From CAYMLL01 sp964390645 (GTDB lineage Bacteria > Planctomycetota > UBA8108): DNA of 43,834 bases. The stretch lies in NCBI GenBank assembly GCA_964390645.1, contig CAYMLL010000021.1, positions 1 to 43,834 on the forward strand. The letters are read 5' to 3'. Made by a program: the position numbers and the translations under genes. The notes under the pieces were generated by a model. The model saw only the letters and a program-made list of their open reading frames with translations. It did no database searches and was not told the DNA's origin. Numbering within the stretch: the stretch's first letter is position 1; every line of letters begins with the position of its first letter. This document shows, one piece after another, positions 26,714-33,983 of this stretch.

Positions 26714-28123
26714 CTACATCTTCTTCATCAGGTGGTCGACGCGGAGTGACACGTCCCGGAAGCCGATGTCCGTCGCCATGATCACCTGGTACTGGTCGAG
26801 GGCGTCCGTGTAGTCGCCCTTCTCCTCGTATGCGGTGGCGAGGTTGTAGCGCACGTTCTTCGCCATGTCGCTGTCGGCGTCGGCCATGCCGCCCAGGGCC
26901 TCGGTATACTGCGCGATGGCGATCGCGTGGACTCCCTTCTTCTGGAAGCACGCGCCCATGTTGTTCTGTCCGCGCACCTTGAACTTGGGGTCCTTGACGG
27001 CCTTCTGGAACTGCTCTATCGCCTCGTCGAGGCGATCGCCGCCCATCAGCGCTTCGCCGAAGATGATCTTCAGCTCGTAGTCCGTCGGGTGCGCCTTCAC
27101 CTTTCGGCCGTACTCCTCGATGAGAAACTGCAACAAGGCCTGGTCGGCCGCTTTCATCGCGTCCTCGAGCTCGCGGACACGGGCCTCGTCGGCGCCGTTC
27201 TGCACCGCGGCTTCATATTCTTCGTGTGTCTTCTCGGTCTGCTCCTTGAAGACGATCTCCTCGAGGCTGCCGAGCTTGTCGACGGCGAAGAGATCCTGCG
27301 GATTGACCGCGAGTGCCTTCTTGAACGCCGCCTTGGCATGGTCGAACTTGTGCAGATCCTGGTAGAGGCCGCCGAGATCTCGCCACAGGCGGGAGTTCGT
27401 CGGGTCCGCGCGCAGCTCTTCCTTCTTGAAGCGGACGGCTTCGATACGATCCTCGTCGGTGCGGATGACCTTCGCCTTCTGCTCGAGGTCCGCCGACTCG
27501 TCCTCGCTCTTGAGCATGGCGCGGAACGAATCATCGCCGGTCGCGGCCTTCTTGTCGTCGATGGTCTTGACCAGCGTGGCGGCCGAGAGGTCGCGGATGG
27601 CTTTGCTCGCCTCCTTGTCCTCGGGCTTGTGCATGCGCAGCTTTTCCCACGCCTCGATGGCCTTCTTGGGATCCGTCCCGGCGTAGAGCTGGCCGAGCTT
27701 GCGGTAGGCCTCGACGAAGCCCCTGTCGGCCTCGATACACTCCTCGTAGGTCGACAGCGCGCCGTCGAAGGCCTCGAGGTTCTCGAGAAGTCCGCCGAGA
27801 TCGAAGAGGAGGCCGGTGTTTCTAGGCTGTGGTCGGAGCGCTCGCTCGAGCTCGATGACCGCCTCGTCCCACTTCTTCTGCACCTTGAGCTTCTTCACCT
27901 TCGCGAGGTTCCCGGCGGTGGAGAGCTTGGTCTTCATGCCTCCGGAAGCGTTGCCGCCGGCGTTCTGGATGACCTGCGTCTCGATGTGGTGCAGCTTGCG
28001 CCTCTCCTCGGGCGCCTTCGGATCGAGGGTCAGGCCTTGCAGGAAGAGTTCGACTGCATACTCGGAGTTGCCTTTTCGGGCGGCCTGTTCCGCACGCTTG
28101 AAGATGTCCTTGGCCGGATTCAC
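26714..28123 (-). CDS. Cytoplasmic TPR-repeat protein, 469 aa
   Basis: The protein consists of tetratricopeptide-like helix pairs, for example WDEAVIELERALRPQPRNTGL, FDGALSTYEECIEADRGFVEAY, FDHAKAAFKKALAVNPQDLFA, LDEAIEQFQKAV, IAIAQYTEALGG and YTDALDQYQVIM. It also has charged helical linkers in the middle (about 190-240 and 295-340). There is no signal peptide or membrane segment, so it is probably a cytoplasmic scaffold for protein contacts. The GTG at 28123 follows GGTGGAG with 8-base spacing. The ferredoxin gene lies 206 bases upstream on the same strand. Partner and role are unknown. Confidence 0.85.
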   Translation of the reverse strand: MNPAKDIFKRAEQAARKGNSEYAVELFLQGLTLDPKAPEERRKLHHIETQVIQNAGGNASGGMKTKLSTAGNLAKVKKLKVQKKWDEAVIELERALRPQPRNTGLLFDLGGLLENLEAFDGALSTYEECIEADRGFVEAYRKLGQLYAGTDPKKAIEAWEKLRMHKPEDKEASKAIRDLSAATLVKTIDDKKAATGDDSFRAMLKSEDESADLEQKAKVIRTDEDRIEAVRFKKEELRADPTNSRLWRDLGGLYQDLHKFDHAKAAFKKALAVNPQDLFAVDKLGSLEEIVFKEQTEKTHEEYEAAVQNGADEARVRELEDAMKAADQALLQFLIEEYGRKVKAHPTDYELKIIFGEALMGGDRLDEAIEQFQKAVKDPKFKVRGQNNMGACFQKKGVHAIAIAQYTEALGGMADADSDMAKNVRYNLATAYEEKGDYTDALDQYQVIMATDIGFRDVSLRVDHLMKKM

Positions 28124-28329
28124 GACTCAGACTCCACCGAGATCAGCATTCTCGAGGCGAGGGGTATGGAAGCGAAGGCAGCTATTTTCGCACGCTGCGG
28201 CCGGTACATCAAGACGCTCGCCGGTGCAGGAGAAGCATCCCGGTTACGGGGTCCCTTCGGCGTCAGAGGTGACGAGACCGCGCTCTCGCTGACGGAGCCC
28301 GAGTCCGGGCCCATGGCTCCGGCGGGTCG

Positions 28330-28641
28330 TCAGTACGGCAGCTCGCCGTGTGAGAGCTCGTATTGTGGGGTATCGACCATGGTGATGGCATCCCACGGGC
28401 AGCCGTCCAGGAAGGTCCCGTCGGGGCCCTTCGTCACGCACTTGCGACACCCGATGCACTTGAAGGGGTCGACCTCGATGACGCCGAAGGTCGGGGCGCC
28501 CGGATTCTGCACCAGGATCATGCACTCGTCGACGGGGCAGTAGCTTTGACAAACGGGCGAGCCCGCACAACCGGTACAGGACTCGGTGATGTAGGCCAGT
28601 ACCTTGGGTTTCTTCTTGCGTCGACCGGACCGCGTCGCCAT
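28330..28641 (-). CDS. 2[4Fe-4S] ferredoxin, 103 aa
   Basis: Two cluster-binding groups are visible: CTGCAGSPVCQSYCP near residue 22, and CIGCRKC followed by GCPWDAITMVD near residue 60. This gives eight cysteines for two [4Fe-4S] clusters. The spacing of the first group (CxxC, five residues, C, three residues, C) is unusual and resembles ferredoxins with an insertion at the first cluster. The ATG at 28641 (MATRSGRRKKKPKVLAYITE) is preferred. An in-frame ATG at 28770 would add 43 residues made largely of the 21-base repeat described separately; a TACAAT box (28780-28785, minus strand) just ahead of it hints that transcription starts near there. A cytoplasmic electron carrier is expected. Confidence 0.85.
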   Translation of the reverse strand: MATRSGRRKKKPKVLAYITESCTGCAGSPVCQSYCPVDECMILVQNPGAPTFGVIEVDPFKCIGCRKCVTKGPDGTFLDGCPWDAITMVDTPQYELSHGELPY

Positions 28642-28655
28642 CGAGTTTTCACCGG

Positions 28656-28718
28656 GTTTCGGGGCCCGTGTCGCCAGTTTCGGGGCCCACGTTGCGAGTT
28701 TCGGGCCCCGTGTCGCGA
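28656..28718. repeat. Three 21-base tandem repeats in the ferredoxin leader
   Basis: Copies begin at 28656, 28677 and 28698; each starts GTTTCGGG and continues through a CCC block. They differ at a few positions. On the minus strand, in frame with the ferredoxin, they would encode three heptapeptides like KFATRGP, KLATWAP and KLATRAP. They lie in the transcribed leader or in an N-terminal extension, depending on which start is used. Confidence 0.85.
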
Positions 28719-28831
28719 ACTTGCCACGGGCCCACCATGCCGGCCTGACTCTGCGTGAGCGGACGGGCATACAGCCGCAATTGTAACGTGTCCCGGTTGC
28801 GCTTGACCACGGCTTTCCCGGCGGGTGTGGC

Positions 28832-29497
28832 TCAAGGCGACACTTCGCCGCGCGTCAGCGGCAGGAGCCCTGCGAAGCTCTCGAGTCGCCAGTCGGGCGG
28901 CTCGGTCTCGAAGTCCTGCGGGCGAAATCCCCACATCGCACCGGCCACTGCCGCGCCACATCTCCGTGCGGTGCGGACGTCGACTGAGGTGTCGCCGACC
29001 AGCAGGGTGCGCGCGGGCGTGGTTCCCCAGCGTTCGATGAGTCCGAGCAGACCGGCCGGGTGCGGCTTGAGCGGGGTCTCGCCGTCGCCGCCGACGAGTT
29101 CGCGGAACCGCGCTCGCAGACCTAGGTCGTCGAGAATCCGCTCGCTCGGAGTCCGGGGTTTGTTCGTCAGCACGGCCAGCGGTAGGTCCTCGAGCGCCTC
29201 GAGCGCCTGCGATACCCCGGGGTAGAGCTCGCTGCCCACCTCGCAATGGTCGACGTAGTGCTCGATGAACAGACGCAGCGCGCGCTCCACGTCGTCTCCT
29301 TCGGAGTGCCCCCCGAGGCAACGCTCCATCAGCTTGCGCGCGCCATCGCCGACGTACCCGACCACCGTCTCCAGGCGGATGGGCTCGCGGCCGAGTGTTA
29401 TCAGCGCGTGCGTGACGCTGTCGCAGATCCCCTGACGGGTCTCGACCAGGGTGCCATCGAGGTCAAAGACCACCAGATCGAAGGGTCCGTCGGGCAT
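28832..29497 (-). CDS. gph: HAD-family phosphatase, phosphoglycolate phosphatase-like, 221 aa
   Basis: The HAD motifs are complete: motif I VVFDLDGTLVETR (D12 and D14), motif II LAVLTNKP, motif III with Lys in TPLKPHPAGL, and motif IV LLVGDTSVDVRTA. The helical cap after motif I (QGICDSVTHALITLG) and the overall length fit the Gph/PGP-like subfamily, which dephosphorylates 2-phosphoglycolate or related small phosphates. Related pyrophosphatases cannot be excluded. The start ATG at 29497 has no clear ribosome binding site. It is transcribed divergently from the ccm operon and lies 190 bases from the ferredoxin gene. Confidence 0.85.
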   Translation of the reverse strand: MPDGPFDLVVFDLDGTLVETRQGICDSVTHALITLGREPIRLETVVGYVGDGARKLMERCLGGHSEGDDVERALRLFIEHYVDHCEVGSELYPGVSQALEALEDLPLAVLTNKPRTPSERILDDLGLRARFRELVGGDGETPLKPHPAGLLGLIERWGTTPARTLLVGDTSVDVRTARRCGAAVAGAMWGFRPQDFETEPPDWRLESFAGLLPLTRGEVSP

Positions 29498-29625
29498 GGG
29501 GGCAGCGAATCCGTCGAAGAAAGCCGGGTCGGGAAGCCGAAGAACTGGAAGAATACCGGCTTCCCCGGCGTTGGGAAAGACTGCAGCAGCCCGGGAAAGT
29601 CCGTGTCGACCTGGCTCGACCCTTC

Positions 29626-29654
29626 TTGCGCCGGTCTGACGAGCCGAATATACT
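29626..29654 (+). promoter_or_regulatory. sigma70-like promoter of the ccm operon
   Basis: TTGCGC (29626-29631) and TATACT (29649-29654) are separated by exactly 17 bases, the best promoter match in the window. The leader of about 87 bases contains the palindrome ACCGCTAGCGGT (29711-29722) followed by TTTT, a possible small hairpin, and GGAGG (29731-29735) before the ccmE ATG. Confidence 0.6.
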
Positions 29655-29747
29655 TCTTATGTATGCGTCGGCTCACGCAGACTCGGGCGCGTCTGCGGCG
29701 CGTTTCTTGCACCGCTAGCGGTTTTCTCGTGGAGGCGGGATTCGGAT

Positions 29748-30251
29748 ATGAGGCTCTTCGTTATCGCTCTGGTGTTCGTCGGCTCGATCGGCACGTTGAT
29801 CACCGTCGGGATCATCAACCGTGGGGTGCCCGTCATGATGCTGAAGGATCTCCTCGCAGCTCAGTCCGAGTACGAGCCGGGGTCGCGGGTCCAACTTGTC
29901 CAGGGGCGTATCGTCAGGATAGTCTCCCTGGCACCGGATTTGTGCTTTGAATACGGTGATCCGGAGCATCCGGAGAGCGCCATCAAGGTCCAGAGTCCCA
30001 GGAATGCGCCGGACAACTTTCGTGTCGGTGTTGGCGCCAGCCTCAAGGGCTCCTACGATCCCGAGGCGCGCGTCTTCAAGGCCTACGAGGTCGCGACCAA
30101 CTGTCCGTCGAAGTATGATCCGAAGGATGAGATCGAACAGTACGAGAAGCGTCAACGTGTGAAGTCGGCGGAGGAGTCTTACGGCGATAGTCGCTCCCCC
30201 CAGAGGAGGGCTCCGGAAAGTGACGGTGGCGAGTCGAGTTCGGTTCCCTGA
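29748..30251 (+). CDS. ccmE: Heme chaperone CcmE, cysteine (CxxxY) variant, 167 aa
   Basis: CcmE receives heme from CcmABCD outside the membrane and hands it to CcmF. The protein has an N-terminal membrane anchor (LFVIALVFVGSIGTLITVGI) and a short beta-barrel domain (VQGRIVRIV, VGVGASLKGSYDPEARVFKAYEVAT). Where classical CcmE has the heme-linking HxxxY, this one has C119-P-S-K-Y123, the CxxxY form known from the System I* version of sulfate reducers and archaea. The tail after residue 125 is polar and probably flexible. GGAGG lies 12 bases before the ATG. The following ccm genes make the assignment firm, although sequence identity to classical CcmE looks low. Confidence 0.88.
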   Translation: MRLFVIALVFVGSIGTLITVGIINRGVPVMMLKDLLAAQSEYEPGSRVQLVQGRIVRIVSLAPDLCFEYGDPEHPESAIKVQSPRNAPDNFRVGVGASLKGSYDPEARVFKAYEVATNCPSKYDPKDEIEQYEKRQRVKSAEESYGDSRSPQRRAPESDGGESSSVP

Positions 30252-30339
30252 ACTCGGCGCACGTGCGAGAGGCCCCGAAAGCCGGCCTCTGGCGCGAATG
30301 TGAAGAACGGAACGTGGGGAGGCTCTTCGACAGCAGCCG

Positions 30340-32676
30340 ATGGAAGTTCTGAAGTTCGGTCATGCGCTTCTCATCGTCGCGGCGATCGTGCTGGCGGCCG
30401 TCTGGGTTCTGTCGCTGGTCGGCGCGCTGGTAAAGAGCCGTCGCTGTGTTCTCAGTGCTCGCGTCGGCTTCTACGCGGTCTTTGTGCTCGTGCTGGGGGC
30501 GTCGGCGACTCTCGTCTACGGCTTCATCGCCGGCTGCTACAACAACGAGTACATCTGGGGGCATTCGGACCGCGACTTGCCCTTCTTTTTCCGCTTCGCC
30601 GGACTCTGGGCAGGTCTGGAGGGCTCGCTTCTCTTCTGGACTCTGCTCCTCGCCGCAGCGTCGGCTATCGCGGCGCTGCAACACCGCTGGAGCTCGCGAC
30701 ACCCCAGCGGCCGGCGCATGGAGCCGTGGGTCTACCTCGTTCTCGCCAGCGTGCTGGGCTTCTTCGTCGCGCTGACGGTGACGCAGAATCCCTTCGTCGA
30801 GTTCGACGCCAAGGAAATCGCTCACTTCGCGTGGGCGTACAACCTGCCGATCAGTCACGAGGGACTTCTCGCGCAGGGGCGCGGTCTCAACCCGCAGCTC
30901 GTCAACTACTGGTTCGTCTTCCACCCGCCGACACTGTACCTCGGCATGGTCACGTTCGCGGTGCCCTTCGCCTTCGGCATGGCAGCACTGATCTCGCGCG
31001 AGCTCGGTGACTACTGGATCCGAGTCACCCGGCGCTGGGCGATGGTCGCCTGGGTCTTTCTCACCTGTGGCATCATCCTCGGTGGACTCTGGGCCTACCG
31101 CCAGCTCGGATGGGGCGGGTACTGGGCATGGGATCCGGTCGAGAACGCATCGTTCCTTCCGTGGTGCGCGGCGACCGCGTTCCTGCACTCGATCATGATC
31201 CAGGAGCGGCGGCACATACTGAAGTGGTGGAACGTCTTTCTCCTCATCTTCGCGTTCTTCCTGACGATCGAGGCGACCTACATGACCCGCAGCGGCGAGG
31301 TCGACTCGGTGCACGCGTTCGCGGGAGGGACGGATATCAGCACGTGGTTCCGCGGCTTCAAGTGGACGATCATCGGCTCGGGCCTCTTTCTCCTCTTCCT
31401 GCGCTTCCGTGACCTGAAGGGCTCGCACCGGCTCGAGTCGCTGCTGTCGCGCGAGTCGGCGTTCTTCTTCAACAACCTCATTCTGGTCGTCCTCGCCGTT
31501 GCGATCTGGACGATGTCCTGGTGGCCGAACCTCACGGAGTCCTACGCGGCCCGCAAGGAGAAGTTCGAGATCGCGGACTTCAACGAGTACATGGTGCCTC
31601 TGCTGCTTGCGCTCGTCGCGCTCACGGCGCTCGGGCCGAGCCTCGGATGGGTGAAGACCAGTGGCAAGGCCTTGCGGCGCAACCTGCTCGGCCCGGTGGT
31701 CTTCGCACTCCTGATGCTGGCGGCGTCGTATGGGCTCATCGCGTGGCTGCGGCCGGACAAGCTGTCACTCGAGACCGTGTTCGTCCCCAAGTTCGTGCAT
31801 GACTGGATCTGGCCCAAGGAGAGTGGCGACGTCTTTTTTTCTGCCGGTCTCTATCCCACGGGGCTCTTTCTCTTCTTCGGCTACCTGATCTTTGCTACGG
31901 TCGGTGCGGAGCTCCATCGCGGTGTGAAGTCGCGCCGGAAGCATCGCGGTGAGGACGTCCTCACGGCTTTCCTGACGCTCTTCACGCGGGATAATCGTCG
32001 CTGGGGGGGCTACGTCGTCCATATCGGCGTGGCGCTGCTTGTCGTCGGGATAACCGTCAGCTCGATGTTCAAGACTTCGGAGGAGAAGCTCTTCGTCAAG
32101 ATGGGCGAGTACACGCGCATCGGCGACTATTTGATCACTCCGGTGAAGGCGAACCGTCCGTGGGCGGAAATCAACGACGCCGAGCAGAAGGTGAAGGCGA
32201 AGACGCACCGCGTGGAGGATTTCGAGGACGGCCTTCCGTACCTGCGAGATCGCGTGCTTTTCCAGGTGTATCACTCGCCGAAGAAGGATAGCGGTGGCCC
32301 CGCCCTGGGACGGGCCGCGCACGCTGCCGGTAAGTCGGGGAACGACGCCAGGATGCGTCGCGACGCCGCGAAAGCCGGCTTCGACGTCGTCCACGAGACG
32401 CTGTCGCCCGAGGCCGAGTTTCTCTACGAGCTCGAGCCGGAGCGCCGCTACTACCCGAAGCAGAGCCAGTGGATCAACGAGGTCAGCGTCAAGCGGCGCT
32501 TTCTCGGCGACATCTACATCTACTACTCGAACCGATTCGAGGGAGAGTGGATCTCTCTGACCGCCTTCCTCAATCCGATGATGCTGCTGATCTGGGCCGG
32601 CTGGGGGGTGATGATTCTCGGGGGGCTCTTCGCGATCGTGCCTTTCTCCGGAAACCGGGTAGGTCTGTCGGAGTGA
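30340..32676 (+). CDS. ccmF: Cytochrome c heme lyase subunit CcmF, 778 aa
   Basis: CcmF is the multi-pass membrane protein that attaches heme to apocytochromes. It has many membrane segments, the WWD heme-handling domain at about 257-275 (LGWGGYWAWDPVENASFLPW), and conserved periplasmic His sites at NYWFVFHPPTLYLG (H195) and GGYVVHIGVALLVVGI. ENASFLPW and FAGLWAGLEGSLLFW are further CcmF markers. The length is slightly above the usual 630-680; the extra residues are in the C-terminal periplasmic loop (about 600-730), which is rich in charged residues. The ATG at 30340 lies 88 bases after ccmE and has no close ribosome binding site. Confidence 0.96.
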   Translation: MEVLKFGHALLIVAAIVLAAVWVLSLVGALVKSRRCVLSARVGFYAVFVLVLGASATLVYGFIAGCYNNEYIWGHSDRDLPFFFRFAGLWAGLEGSLLFWTLLLAAASAIAALQHRWSSRHPSGRRMEPWVYLVLASVLGFFVALTVTQNPFVEFDAKEIAHFAWAYNLPISHEGLLAQGRGLNPQLVNYWFVFHPPTLYLGMVTFAVPFAFGMAALISRELGDYWIRVTRRWAMVAWVFLTCGIILGGLWAYRQLGWGGYWAWDPVENASFLPWCAATAFLHSIMIQERRHILKWWNVFLLIFAFFLTIEATYMTRSGEVDSVHAFAGGTDISTWFRGFKWTIIGSGLFLLFLRFRDLKGSHRLESLLSRESAFFFNNLILVVLAVAIWTMSWWPNLTESYAARKEKFEIADFNEYMVPLLLALVALTALGPSLGWVKTSGKALRRNLLGPVVFALLMLAASYGLIAWLRPDKLSLETVFVPKFVHDWIWPKESGDVFFSAGLYPTGLFLFFGYLIFATVGAELHRGVKSRRKHRGEDVLTAFLTLFTRDNRRWGGYVVHIGVALLVVGITVSSMFKTSEEKLFVKMGEYTRIGDYLITPVKANRPWAEINDAEQKVKAKTHRVEDFEDGLPYLRDRVLFQVYHSPKKDSGGPALGRAAHAAGKSGNDARMRRDAAKAGFDVVHETLSPEAEFLYELEPERRYYPKQSQWINEVSVKRRFLGDIYIYYSNRFEGEWISLTAFLNPMMLLIWAGWGVMILGGLFAIVPFSGNRVGLSE

Positions 32677-32696
32677 GCCTGCTCGAGAGTTCTACG

Positions 32697-33575
32697 ATGA
32701 AAACACAGCCGGTTTTTCGGAGCGCGCGGCTTCTCGCGGCGCTCGGCGGCTTCCTGGTGCTGTCGTTCGCGACGCTGTTCTCTGCGGCGCCGGAGGCGGG
32801 CTCGAGCACCGGTTCGGAGGCGGGCTCGAGCACCGATCCGGAGGCGGTGGGCGCCGAGTTCGTCGACGCTCGGGTCCCCGAAGTCGTCACGGCGAGTGGC
32901 GAGCGGCGGGAGGAGGTTCTCGTCGAGCTCTGGCAGCGCGTGCAGGATCGGCTGACCCGGGAGACGAGCTTGCCTACACGTCAGACGCTGCGAGGATTCC
33001 TCCGCGAGCGTCTTGTCGACCAGCTTCGAGCGGAACTCGGCGAACGCAGTGGCGACGAGGTGGAGGATGCGCCGGATCGTGTCTCCGCCATGGTGGCGTC
33101 AGCCGTCGAGCGCGTGCGTTTGCGTCGGGAGCTGCACCTCTTTGACAGCTTTCTTTGTGACTGCAAGACCGAGGACTGGTCCCGCACGCTGAGCTATTGC
33201 TGGGAGCCCTGCCGCGAGGGGCAGCGAGGGTTGGTTCGCGAGTGGCTTGCGGCCGGCTACACGGACGACGAGATCGTCGAGCTGATGCTCGACAAGGTCG
33301 GGACCGATAAGGTTCTGGTCGGCGAGAGCAGCTGGATGTCTCGTTGGGCGCCGTACGGGATTTTCGGGGCTGGCGTGTTGGTCCTGACCGTTCTGTTGCG
33401 GTCGGCCCGACGTGGCGGCGGACGATTCGATCGCAGCAGGCCGAGAGACCGCATGCAGACCCAGGATCCGGGGCTTGACGTCGGACGGTTGCGGGAATCT
33501 GCGGACGCCGGGACGTCCAGCGACACCGAGCTGCAGGAGCGTCTCGAAGCCGAACTCAAGAAGCTCGAGGACTGA
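32697..33575 (+). CDS. ccmH: CcmH-like apocytochrome thiol protein with atypical cysteines, 292 aa
   Basis: The C-terminal half matches CcmH: a cysteine segment, then REWLAAGYTDDEIVELMLDKVGTDKVL (compare the RRMLAEGKSDQEIIDFMVARYG pattern of the family), then a membrane helix (219-235). CcmH keeps apocytochrome CxxCH thiols reduced. Here the usual LRCxxC is replaced by LCDC (C154, C156) plus C168 and C172 (YCWEPC). A signal or anchor segment at 10-30 and ~120 residues of helical sequence precede this, whereas normal CcmH has the motif almost at once. An in-frame 24-base repeat lies at 32791. The gene starts at ATG 32697, 20 bases after ccmF, with GAGAG upstream. The name rests on motif, topology and position. 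Confidence 0.75.
   Translation: MKTQPVFRSARLLAALGGFLVLSFATLFSAAPEAGSSTGSEAGSSTDPEAVGAEFVDARVPEVVTASGERREEVLVELWQRVQDRLTRETSLPTRQTLRGFLRERLVDQLRAELGERSGDEVEDAPDRVSAMVASAVERVRLRRELHLFDSFLCDCKTEDWSRTLSYCWEPCREGQRGLVREWLAAGYTDDEIVELMLDKVGTDKVLVGESSWMSRWAPYGIFGAGVLVLTVLLRSARRGGGRFDRSRPRDRMQTQDPGLDVGRLRESADAGTSSDTELQERLEAELKKLED
32791..32838 (+). repeat. 24-base in-frame tandem repeat inside ccmH
   Basis: Two near-identical 24-base copies (32791-32814, 32815-32838) and the start of a third encode EAGSSTGS, EAGSSTDP and EAVG. They add a Gly/Ser-rich linker just after the signal or anchor segment of the CcmH-like protein. The period is a multiple of three, so copy-number change would not break the frame. 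Confidence 0.85.
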
Positions 33576-33590
33576 GGTCGAAGCACCAGC

Positions 33591-33983
33591 ATGCTCTTCG
33601 GGACACTCATCGCCTTGATTTCGGTGTCGATCTTCGCCTCCATGCTGCTCGTGTTTCGTGGTCCGCAGGAAATCTGGGATCTGGACCAGGGCAGCGGAGT
33701 GCTCGTTCGGCTCGGTCGTCGAAAGTCGCGTCTGCTGCGCGTTCTCAAGGACCTCGAGGAGGAGCACGATCGCGGCAGCCTCGAGGGCGCCGAGTTTCGC
33801 CGGCTGCAGGGCGAGTACAAGCGTCGAACCGTCGAGGTCATGCGTGAGCTCGATCGGGTGCGCTCCGCGCGAATTCGCCATATCCGGACTGGGAATCCGA
33901 CCGTGTCGACCGGGTCGAGAAAGCACATCGAAGAAGCCGTCGCCCGTCGCAGACGGGCGGCCCAGAGTCGGGAAGAGAGCTGA
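33591..33983 (+). CDS. Short CcmI-like membrane protein, 130 aa
   Basis: One N-terminal membrane helix (LFGTLIALISVSIFASMLLV) is followed by a charged, helical region with RLLRVLKDLEEEHDRGSLEGAEFRRLQGEY (written in full only at 33724-33813), which has the pattern of CcmI N-terminal regions (LKDLE...G.LSxxDYxxL). CcmI binds the C terminus of apocytochromes and delivers them to the heme lyase, but the large TPR-like part of normal CcmI is missing. The ATG at 33591 lies 15 bases after ccmH and its stop codon overlaps the start of the next gene (TGATG). Assignment rests on the motif and on its place in the operon. Confidence 0.6.
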   Translation: MLFGTLIALISVSIFASMLLVFRGPQEIWDLDQGSGVLVRLGRRKSRLLRVLKDLEEEHDRGSLEGAEFRRLQGEYKRRTVEVMRELDRVRSARIRHIRTGNPTVSTGSRKHIEEAVARRRRAAQSREES

